Below are positions 1 through 11,800 of a DNA stretch of 40,475 nt, piece by piece. This DNA comes from Elysia marginata (lineage: Eukaryota; Mollusca; Gastropoda; Plakobranchidae). The first letter of the stretch is position 1, and every line of letters begins with the position of its first letter. Both the position numbers and the translations under genes were made by a program. Under the pieces are notes generated by a model, which was not told the origin of the DNA, searched no databases, and saw only the letters and a program-made list of their open reading frames with translations. The stretch covers positions 170,871 to 211,345 of the forward strand of contig BMAT01000127.1 of NCBI GenBank assembly GCA_019649035.1, given 5' to 3'.

Positions 1-38
<38 letters not shown>
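1..38. repeat. (GA)n microsatellite
   Basis: Uninterrupted GA dinucleotide repeat, about 19 units, cut by the window edge and followed by purine-rich sequence. Confidence 0.97.
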
Positions 39-41
<3 letters not shown>

Positions 42-43
<2 letters not shown>

Positions 44-1040
44 GCAGGAGAAGGGGGAGGTTACATAGAGAAGAAGAGGGCATGAGAGGAAAGTTTCACA
101 AGAGTACACGAGTATTGTGTAGTGCCAACACCATCATTTTACTAACAGAGGCCTGCAAGAGTAGAATTCCCATTGCCTTACATAAAAAGAAAAATAACCC
201 TTCATAATAAACATGAACCTGCAATTAAAATAATAATAAAAAAAATTTTTTTTGAACAAAAAAACAGCATTGCTTAAAGGTGCTTTTGAAAAATTCAAAA
301 TTTGAGTTTTCCATAACCCTATGCAAAGAAAGGAAAACCTTCATAAAACACAAGTTAACAAATATTAAGGTGAAATAAAAAATGTGTAAAAAAATTTTCT
401 CAACAATGTCAGCAATGCCAAAAAAAAAAAAAAACCAACAACAAAAAAAAAAGCCAAGTCTTTGCACCGTGCCAATACTATAATATTTACCATGATATAA
501 TATGTAAGCCTCAACTTGAAAACTCCAGACGTGAAATCCCATCCTCTTCTTCGCTTTTATTTCCACAGTGGTTTGGAAAAAATTCAAGCAATCCTGTTTC
601 ACAGGTCTTTTTGTGGCTTTGATTATTTGTAAAGCCAGTATAGCCTTTTCAAACTGAAAAAATGCACAGCGCTGTCTCTCATCTGCCTGTGTTCCTTCAA
701 TTTGTTTCATTTCTTTTTTAATATGAATCTTATTTCCAGAAAATTAATATGCTGTTGGGCATAAAACAGGACAAACCGCACCTTTTTAATCCCCATGTTA
801 AAACTTTACAGCATAACTTTTAATCCTTTCATTTTTTTCTTCAAAGCAGATTAAGAATTGCCTATTATCTTTATACAGTTTGATTTAGCCCTCTGATGTT
901 ATCAATTAAAAAAAATTTCTAAAGAAATTGAAGAAAGGAGAAATGTATATATAAGACCAAGGCTGATAGGACTAAATTACTCTTCAATCTAGTAACAAAA
1001 CAATAACACAACTTTTTCAGCACCAGTGCAAATTTAAATA
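42..1040. other. Intergenic or distal 3' sequence, nothing recognised
   Basis: AT-rich sequence with A- and T-runs. A 161-residue open frame on the minus strand (225-710) is rich in F and K, matches no family I know, and looks like chance. Confidence 0.4.
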
Positions 1041-2800
1041 TTTATTGGTGTTTTTCGTGTAAAAGGGAATAATTATTATGGATAATATTGCATTGCAAAA
1101 GAGATGCATAACTTATAACCATTTATTATTTTTTCTTACCATAAGAAATTGCATATCCAATTCATTGAGACAACACTGTCAAACATCTTTTTGATTTTGC
1201 TAGTAGTACAGCTAGCAAGTAAAATGAAATAACTCCAGGTATAAGATTTTGGAACATATGTAGTAAATGAATATAATTGCCCTTTAATTAACTACATGTA
1301 CATTTCTAGAATTCTCACAGCATTAACACATTTTCAAACTTACTGAATGATTTTTTATTGTTACAGTATATAAAACCGGACCTTTGATATCAATCAGAAA
1401 TGATATCATACATTATACTACATTAATTATGGCCCTCTAGTTTACCATTATAAAACTTAAATGAAACAAAATCTTTTATGCTGGCACTATCAGTAGACAA
1501 TATTATGAAACATTATAAAGAGACAAGTATTGAAGATGAGTACAATAATGTGAAATCAGGGCCTGTAATATCAAACACTTCACACTTCTACTTATAACTG
1601 AGTTATTGCGTCCAGGATGTAACATAAACATGAAGATGAGGAAACCCAGATATCTAAATAATAAATATTAATCTAAGTTAAACAAATGTGTACATATGAT
1701 GCTGGAGTCTCATGTAACATCAAAGTAGAAAATTTAGCATATATAGTCATGTTATAATCAAATTTAAGGCAAGACATATGACAACAGAAAATGTTTGCCG
1801 ACAAAATATGGCTGAAAAAAGATTTTCTAGTGTTTTTCCCTTTAGCGGTAGATCAAAAACATAGAGAAAAGCAACTCCACACCCGAACATGCTGAAGCTA
1901 TGAAATATTTACACAGTATAACCTTGAAAAGAGGAAATAAGCATTTTTAATATTTCCACCTCTAATAGATTAGTAAAATTATGTCAAAACATTTTGAAAC
2001 AAAGAAAAATTATGTTACAGCCACAAACTAATCAGCTGTTTCTAGAGCGCAAAGAATTTTCTTGGAGCTTATGCCAAGCACTGAAGGAGGCCAGAGACAC
2101 TAAAGTTGAATATGGCATCATAAATCATAAATAAAAGTTCTAATGGACGTATGTAGAATGTAACAGTGAAACACAAGCTCCAAAAATAAAAAAAAACTAC
2201 TTCATTTGTTTGTCCATGCTGCATGAAAAATGTACAAGATTCTTTAATGCAGTCGCAACTCTTGAACTGTCACATGACTAACCAATAGTAGAGGAGCTTA
2301 AGATGCCTAATCAATAAGCTCTGTTTTCGTTTTCATTTGCATTCTATGTTATAGCACCAAAATGATACTTTAGAAGAAAAACATGTCAATCCATAGATCA
2401 GTCTTCATTAAAAGCCTGTGGTTTAAAGTAATTTTTATCTCCAACTTAATATGGGTATCTCATTCTAACAATGAGATCATTGATAAACCTAAAAAACCTA
2501 TCAATAATTAGACTATCCTCCTATCAGCATCTGTAACTAAACAAAGTAATATTATTGTTGCAATAAGATAAAGCCAGGCACACCCCCCCCCAAAAAAAAA
2601 AAAAAAAAATGAAGGAAAAAAACACTCTAAAACGTACATCAACACCAACAGTTATCAATATATAAATATTGTGATGCATAAAGATCTAGTTTAAATTATT
2701 ACAACTTGAAGCAGTAAAAAGTCAAAACCTTACAAAAGCAACATAATTTTTTTTTACTGTACACAGTGAACACACAACAGCCAGGTACCAAGCAAACACA
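1041..2800 (-). other. Presumed 3' untranslated region of the spectrin gene
   Basis: This is AT-rich sequence with no credible coding frame, directly after the TGA. It contains a C-run followed by a long A-run on the plus strand at 2583-2610. Its end is not fixed by sequence alone. Confidence 0.45.
1354..1359 (-). promoter_or_regulatory. First canonical AATAAA poly(A) signal after the stop
   Basis: The plus strand reads TTTATT, which is AATAAA in the sense strand, about 1.44 kb after the stop codon. Further copies lie at 1122-1127 and 1041-1046. AATAAA is common by chance in such AT-rich DNA. Confidence 0.25.
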
Positions 2801-2886
2801 TCAAACTAGAGTGCTGCTGCTTTCACCTGTCTCTGTTTCAGCATCATTGGGACCTAGATTCACATTTTCCAACATGGACTCCTGGT
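2801..2886 (-). CDS. Spectrin exon 34, coding part (acidic tail and stop)
   Basis: After TTTTCAG, AC completes GAC, giving DQESMLENVNLGPND, then AETETGESSSTLV and TGA. The last four residues S-T-L-V fit a class I PDZ ligand (S/T-x-hydrophobic). The phase exactly matches exon 33, and the next upstream acceptors do not give an open frame to a stop in keeping with the family. Confidence 0.88.
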
Positions 2887-5800
2887 CTGAAAACACAATG
2901 GTGGCCATGCCGTAATTACGGTTTATTGAGAGAGAGAAAAATACAAAACTCCAAAGATTGGTGGAGATCATGTAACAAGACAGTGTAAAAAACACAAAAT
3001 AGGGACACAAGTTGTGCAAAAAGCTGCATCTTTAAAAAAAAAAAACGTATAAGGTTCAATGGAATAGAACACACAATACAATTTTAAGCTGAAAGTGGTT
3101 AGAAGTGATCTTTAAGCATGTGCAAACAGAGACAGAGGGAAAAATTAGACTGAAAGTAGCCGAAGTTGTAAGTAGAGTGAGGAATAGCTTTGTGATCAAG
3201 CATATTATCTTCTGATAAATTCGAAGAATCAGTGCGCCTTATTGTAAAAGGATAACATCATTTCATTTAAGTAATCATTCATTTACCTGTACAAATTTAA
3301 TAATAAAAGCTTTCAAATTTGCTTCTATGGTTGACAAAATTTAATCTAAAAAAGTAAAAGACAGCAATAAAAAAACTGTCCTTTCTCACATTCTGTCAAC
3401 CAAAACCAAAATCTCTCTTTTTTGAAATTTTTCATTTGTAGACATCCCACAAAAAGTCACATCATAAACTGTTACCAAAAAAGTTGGGATCAGAAAAGTA
3501 AACAAACACAATAAAATGCAGCCTCTCCCCTCCCTCCCACACACAAAAGAACACACCCAAAAAGCTGAAAAACAACACCTCTGGGCTTTTTTTTATGCAT
3601 TGAAAGTGATGGTTAAATAGCAGCATTTATGTGGATATAGCAGGGGAAAATGATCAGCAAGAAAACTATAGCCACACAGCAAAATAGCATGTAATGCTTT
3701 GGTTTTGGGTTGTGACCATTGTGTTTGGCAAAGTCAAGTGGCTATAATGTAACATATTAGAGTGAGAGAGTAGTGATCTAAATAAATGGTAGTAATATTA
3801 ATGATAACATATGGTTGAAACAGAGAGATAGAAAGTTACAAGATATTGTGCATCAGGTTATATGATTAATGATGAGAATTTGGATGACTGCAATGATAAC
3901 ATTTTTTTGCTTTTTTCATAACAAAAGGAAACATTGAATTTTTAAGTTTAAAAAGCTAGAAAAAAAACGGAGCACTTGCGCACACCTTCAGTCATAATAG
4001 TCTAAAACCAATCAGCTGTTTTTGATATTTTCACAGATTTGGATTCATTGTTAGCCCATCACCAGGTTTATTCAAACTCTACTTTAATCCTCAACCACAT
4101 TGAGAGTTAGCACCTCCTGAATTCCTTTGTATTTATGGTTGGTTATTTTTGCCTACAAATTTTAATAAACATAGAGTAAACTAAAAAAAAATTTGTCTGT
4201 AATTGAACAAGGTTCTTCTTCCCCTAAAAATTATCTGGTATTGGCTGGAAAAACAATTGTCATTTCAGACTCCTTTCCAAAAAAATTCATTTCAGGTTGC
4301 ATGATATGAGCTTTGTGCTGACAGATAATTCAGATAGGGCCAATAAGATATTAAATAGTATATGAAATATTTTATATATTAATATCAGTGAGGTAACAAC
4401 ATACCTGCATAGTACTGCATACGTGCATTCCAAGTGTTCATCATGTCATCTGTAGGGAACTCCAACAAAAATTCAGCTCCATCTGATAGCCGCATTCTCA
4501 GGACATGTTGCTTTTTTGTGTAGTCTGAGGCAACCTCGCCTTGTCCTCTGTGGAGATTCACAGGTGGGATTGCTGCCTGGCCTTCAGCATAACCTGGTAG
4601 GAGATCATATACAGTAGAACTATTGGTTATAAAAAAGTAAAGTTATTATCTGAAACCACTAAAAACTCTAAACAGCAAGGCAAACAAAGGAAGAGAATAA
4701 AGTTAAATATAAATCTTTAAAAAACTTTAGGAAGAAACATGTCCACAGCATAATATTACATTTCCAAATAATGGCCGTCTGCATAGAAAAAAAAAGTTAA
4801 AGTAATAATAACAAAAAAAATAAAGAGCATTTTTATATCGCGCTTATCCACTAATGTGCTCCAAGCGCTTTACATGGTAAGAAAGTCAGGGGCTCCTGCA
4901 TCATAAAAAGACCACATTATAAAACTTCTTATTTACTTCTTATGCAAAATTTCAATATATATATATATATATATTCTAACTACAAACTTTTAAACCTCTT
5001 CTGTCACCAGTCCTTTTCCAGCCTTAAAAAATTCCTTACTACAAAAATGCAGAACTATCAAAGTTTATCACTTTGCTCTCCAGAACATTCTTACCCTCAC
5101 GATCCTTGAAGAAACAGAGGAGCTGTCCAAAGAGTACTGCATAGTAGCTCTTCCATGAACGAATGGTGGCCTTCTTGCCTCCTGCCTGGAGTTCTTGCTT
5201 ACGCTCAAGAAAACCTTCAAGATCAGCTGGTGGAAGATTAGCTGGCAGTTTGTGCTTATCCTTCAAACTTCTTGTACGACGGCGAATATTAAAGCTTGCA
5301 GTTCGTTTGGTGGGCTTAGACTTGCCGGCCTCCTCTTTGATCTGAGAGAAAAACCAGCCAAAAATCTTTGATACACCAGCAGATGTAAAACATATCCTTG
5401 AAATGCATATTCAGTTTTTGTGACCTTTAAAAGAGACAAATCATAGAGCTCTATTTGTGATACCTGGTTAATATTTCTTTTAAATGTCACAAAAACCATG
5501 CCATTAGCATATTTATTATCATAGTATAATAGCTTGTGCAATTGCAAAAAAATGGCAGGCTTTGAAGTGAAATGATTCGATTCTTGACTGATTCATGAAA
5601 TAAAGAGCTCTGTGACTGAAATTAGGTTATAGAAAACAAGTGATTGAAACAACGCAAATTAAAACAATGAGAAATTAAATGAGAACTAACACTACTGACA
5701 AGATGGGTCATGTCAACAATATAAAAACATTAAAGACAAACACAGGCATAACCCAGGGATGCCTGTTATCTCCCGTTTTGTACACCATTTACAATAATAG

Positions 5801-8800
5801 CTTCTGATGCATTTATAAAGGCACTGCCTTACTGAAATCTGCACATATTTCCGTTATGTGAGGCCTCATTACAACTGGTGACAAACATTTTTGGAAATGC
5901 ATATAAAGATTTTGCTGCTCTTGAATATGAACAAAACAAAAGTACCGGTAGTTCTTTTAAATTTTTGAATCATAATATATAACCCTGCTGATCTTTTTAT
6001 AATTGGAGATGGAGAAGGTCAAACTGTACATCCCTCCAAATATCTAAGGTTAACAACTGATGACAAATATCTGTTAAAACGCCAATCAGTGATTTGTTCT
6101 CTTAGAAAATCCTTAAATATCTGTAATAATCTCCTCTCAATATTTTATTCAGTTAGATTTCCAAGTGTCCTAACCTTTGGAATAACATGTTGATGTGGAA
6201 ATATTACTACTTAAGATGGGGAGAGATTAAATTGACTGACATGAGAACATCCAAATTAACCGTCTCTAACTTTGCATTAATAAATGTAAAGAAAATTATG
6301 TAGAGTAAAAGCTTGAGCCATTCTTAACAATGTCGACCACCCCCAATGAGAGACTGCTCTCCCAGTCAACTGGGACAGAAATACACAAGGTCATTTATGC
6401 CTAGAATTACAGAATTAGAATTACGCGCCATGACCATTTCTATTCTGCAAATTACTAAGAATATTTCTGCTTAAATTATTTAGAAAGTGCTTGATTAGGC
6501 ACATATGCAAAATGTCTTACTACATTTTTACAATGTGAAGGCCTTCAAATAATGTCACAATCTAGTATTGTGGAATATACAGTTTGCCCCAACAGTGTCT
6601 AAAGTAAACGCCGTAAATGTTTACAATTGCAACAAAGATTTATTAAAAGATTATGTTGGTGCTGTCAAAACATTTTCCTGACTATGGGACAAATAAAAGT
6701 CACGTACCTGACCGTAGCCTGTTATAGTACAGAAACATAATGTAACATAAGTAAACCTAGAAGCCAACTCACCACATCAACACGCTTGTGCATCATGCCT
6801 GTTGGACTGAGAGGTGGGGACATACTTCTCTTTGGACTATCTGGATGAGCTTGAGCACCATCTTCATAGTCAGGACTGGCTGCACGAGGAGGAGGTGGAG
6901 CTTGGGGCAGCTCAGGTGCAGGGTGGTCTTCTTCATCTTCCCCTAGAGACGATGAATCCAAGTGAGGTGAAGGCAGAGTTGTGTCCAGATTGCTTGATTG
7001 ATATCCAGTGTCTATAGGTGATGGATGGGAGACATGCTGTGGTGAGGTGTGGGCTGCTAAGGGAGACATTGGCCGTGGGGAGGCCAAAGGTGATGTAGGA
7101 GGAGGCGATCGGGGGGACGATGCAGAGCTGCCATCTGGTGATGTTGGTCGCTCTTCCCCACCCTGATGAAAACAAACAAAAACATGAATTATCTGTAACG
7201 ATCGACCTATAAATATTAATACAATATTACTGCAATGCATTAAAAAAAAAATATTGTCATTTATAGGCTAATGAAAAGTTCATTCAAAAGTAGAACATGA
7301 ATCTACCTGTTTGAAATGAGTGGCTTTCTGCAGACTGATGGTTGGAGAAGTAGGCTGGTCATTTCGGTTGCGGAAGCTGACTGCCCGCTGGATGTCTGTT
7401 CGGGAACCATCTGGTCTGACAGTCATTTTGATGCTCTGTGATCTGCCAATCAGATTCTTTACTGTTGACTTGTCCAGTTTGTCATCCATCCTTGTATCAA
7501 ACAAATGAATAGAAATGATTACAGGAAATAAAGATCAACAGATTAAAAGAATAGTCTTGCATCTCCGACCTGCCCCTCACACCCAGTCCCCCCACACCTC
7601 TTTACACCTCTCTGTGTGCCTGCGATGTTAACCTGCAAACAAAATGGCCTGTGGCAACCAAATGACTAATATGTGTCTAGGCAGTGACAAGGCGGGCAAA
7701 AGCGTGCCCTTTCTCCCTTATGCTTTGTTATTTACATATGGTCCATCTTTATAAGAGGGGGTTTAATAATAATAAATTTCATTTCTATAGCGCTCTACCC
7801 CGAAAAAGCTCAGGCTCAGAGCGCTTTACAATTAAAAAGTATAAGAGTACATAAAATTATGTTTTACATACAAAGACATATAAAAATGTATTCTAATGAA
7901 ACTAAAATCAGACAAAGATCAACAGAATACAAAATATTACAATTTAAGATATCACAGTAATTATATGCATGACTAAAAGACTTTTATGTAAAAGAATAAC
8001 TGTTTTCAAAAACTTTTAAAAATGTCGTCAGGTGCAATCAGTTGTACTGAAGCATTAAAGAGATCAAAAGGGTAACATGAAAAGATAGGTTTTTAATTTC
8101 TTTTTAAACAGATCAACTGAATTGATTTCTCTTAAATAATTTGGAAGAGAGTTTCATAGTTTGGGTGCCAATGATGAAAAAGATTTATCCCCCATGGTTT
8201 TCAATTTTGTTTTGGGGGTGGCTAATCTGAAAGCATCGGTTGAAGATCTGAGGGAACAGGTGCGTATATAGATCTCTTATGTATCATGGAGACTTTCCGT
8301 GCAAGGATTTGTGACATATTGTTAAAATTTTATAGACAATTCTCTTTTCGACTGTCAACCAGTGCAGCGCATCCAAAAGAGGAGTTACATGATCTTTTTT
8401 TCGCTTTTTGCAGACTAATTTTGCTGCGCTATTCTGGGCTATCTGAAGCTTCCTAATTTTTTCTTTTGATGCGACTTAAAACAAGGAGTTGCAGTAGTCT
8501 AACTTTGATAAAACAAGTGTGTTAACAAGCAATGCAGCGATATTGGTTGGTAAAAAATGTCTAATCTTACTGATATTGTGGATCTAAAAAAACAGTTTCT
8601 TTGCAACCTGGTTAATAGCAATGGACATCGAGAGTTCTGAATCAAAAAGAATTCCTAAGTTTTTGACATTATCTGAAAAATTTATGCAATTCGTTCCAAT
8701 CTTTAAGCAGTTAGTATCAATTTTGGACTTGAAATTCGCACTGCCGACCAATAAGATCTCTGTCTTTTTCTTCATTGAGAACTAGTTTATTTCCATTCAT

Positions 8801-11800
8801 CCAGGTTTTTACCGATGAAACACATAGTCTATTGTATTTATCAGGTCACTGATGTTTTCTGGTTGGCATAAAGCGTAAATTTGACTATCATCAGCGTAAA
8901 AGTGATATTTAAGGCCAACATTATTTAATACCCTAGCCAATGGGTATAGATAGTAAACAAAACTGGTCCAAGGACAGAACCTTGTGGTACACCATATTTC
9001 AGAACATTGCCGGCTGATTTGACACCATCGACCACAACAGTCTGTTCAAGATCTTTTAGATAGGACTGAAACCACTGAACGACAGTATGCTTTATTCCAA
9101 AAGATTTTTCTAGTCGGGTTAACATGGTGTTGTGATCAAGGGTGTCAAAAGCAGCAGAGAGGTCGAGAAGGCATAACACAGACACTTTTCCGAACTCTGC
9201 CTCAACAAGGAGGTCATTAATAACTTGCAATAATGCTGTCTCAGTACTGTGGTCTTTTCTGTAGGCAGATTGAAAAGGTTCTACTAGATTATTTGTCTGT
9301 AAATGAGATGTTAATTGTTTTAAACCAACCCTCTCAAGAATTTTCGTGAAAAAGGGCAGATTTGAAACAGGCCTGTCATTTTTTATTTCATTTTGATCGA
9401 GTGTCGACTTATTCAAAAGAGGCTTAACTAGAGCCTTCTCAAAAGAAGAGGCCTAATGGAATTTTTTTCGTTTATTGTTTAGTTGCTTGTTTAGCTACTG
9501 TGGCAATATGGAAGGTTGAGCTAGATAGCGATGGTTAAGAGACAATCATAGACAACTTACAGGTTGTCAGTTTATCAAGTCTGTCAGCATAGGCTGCGTT
9601 ACAAGTGCGATTGATCTTTATAACCCAGTTTGGGTTCAAACTGTTGATTAAACAGGGTATGAAAACGTTGAAAATTTTATCTATTTTGCTCAGTTCCATT
9701 AAGAAACATGTTGTTTGTTGACACGTTCTTACTTGGCTCATAAATTGACCTATCATGGCTTCAAACAAGAAAAAAAAATGTGCAATGCTTGAGCAAAGAC
9801 TTGATGTCATAAAAATGTCAGTACAAGGAAAACCTCAAAGACAGATAGTTGATCATTTTGGAGTTAAAAAAAAAAACAAGTGAAAATACTTCCAAGAGAA
9901 AAGCAGAGATTCAAGCTGAGCATGAGGCTGGTGCACTTTCCAGTAAATTAAAAAAAAATCACCTGACTTTCTTTGAAGAGGAAATGTTGAATATGGAGTG
10001 TCAAATATAACAGACACCAACCACAGATTTCTTCAAAAAGACCTGAACTCAATAGAAACTAACACAAACTAACTGTTCTTTTGGAACCGACTTTGTAATG
10101 GGCTTGCCAACCATTTACTTGAATTAATCAAATGAGAATTCAGAAGGGGATATTTGTATGCTACATGAAACAGAAACAAAAAGGAATGCATTTTTACAAG
10201 TTTAAACCATGCTGCGTAACATAACCACCGGTTCATCATGACCACAATTGGCATTGATCTTCAATGGGTTACTTGAACAGGTTTGTCTGTATTATTTTTG
10301 GTAGGTCCAAGCATGAGAATATTTTCATACTGCTTTGACATGAGGACTGTTGCATAATATCTTACTTCAGTGCCAAAGTTATTTACAGAAATAAAAAAAA
10401 AACAAATTGTGTTTACGCATAAAATGTGAACAAAAACGCAGGCATCGCATAAGTTGCAAGCCTTTTTCTTCTCTCAAAACATCTTTAATTTCAAACTGAT
10501 TATCTTGTAGGCTAAAGTATTACCTCTTGTCATCCTCTGCATTCTCTTCTTTCTGCCTTCGCAGGAGAACCTCCTTTGCCTTTCTATGTTCCTCTTCCCT
10601 CTTTCTCTCCTAAAACAAAAAATACATGAAATAATCAAGAGTTTTCCAGAAAATCTTTGCTAACTTAAAATAGATTTGCAGGAGATAGTGGCTCAAAAAA
10701 ATGTTCTAAAAAATTAAGACAAAAATCAAAGAAATAAAAATCTCTCACATTTGCAAATACCAGAAGTGTTTTTATGATGTTTTCAATCATTAATGGAAGG
10801 CACTAAACACACTATTCAAAGTTTCGTAAAATTTGAACTTTTGTTGACACCTCTCCTCTTTATGTTATAAAAATGAACATGTATTGGTCACTGCTATGAA
10901 CAAAATTTGTGACTGCTGTTGAATGATTTGGCTGTGACGGAATTACGGAAGCATATTGTGTTTTTTATGTGTCACACGAGGAAATATTTTAATAATATCT
11001 TATTAAAAAAATTATAAGGGCAGCATAGAAAAAAATAGGTTCAATTTACAAAGAAAAAAAAATCCCATTAGGCCTACAGTAATTTGGAGCAAGGATTATC
11101 TATACAACAACTACACACCATATTTCAATGGCAATAATTTAATAATGAGAAAAAAAAAAGCCAAAATATAAAAATTTAATTTGAAGGCCAAACATTCTAA
11201 AATAATGTAAGGAGCAAAACCATTTAAAAAAAAAAAATCCCTTAATGACTCTGATTCACCCCCGATATCTACCTGCTTATTTCACCTTCAGAGGGGAAAT
11301 AGAAGGCTCACTGCCATTTCCAAACAAGAAGAAAATAAAATGCCAATAAGAGTGCATGCATTGCATTTAAGACAGATATAGGACAGGTTGCTAGGCATAA
11401 TACTGAAAATGGTGTATTTGGAAAAAAGTAAATGATTAATGGAAAAGCTTATTTTGCCATGTTTCAGGCAAAATAAACACCAAAAGCAGTTTAAGCTCTT
11501 TGATTACATTCCAAGCAATTTGTGGTATAGTTGGGTACAAAATTTAAATTGAAGACAAACATCAAACCCCCCAAAAAACCCCCAACTAAGGATATAGAAC
11601 TACACCCTTGCAACACCACTGACCACCAGCCATCAACATTACTAAGCTACTTAGCCCCTCAAAAACGAGGTTTCCTTGACATACATCTTGAAGTGCCTGA
11701 AAATCAGCAAGTACTAGTTTTTATAATGAAATGTAAGTAATTTCACTACTTAAAAATTTCTTTAAAATGCGTTAAGAAAAGCTGCATTGGCAAAATGGAT

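Noticed and set aside
225..710. 161-codon minus-strand open frame near the left edge
   Set aside because: Rich in F, K and I from A/T runs, no domain or motif recognised, no splice or start context.
6933..7175. Alternative frames over exon 31 on both strands
   Set aside because: Shadows of the GC-richer Ser-Pro coding exon.
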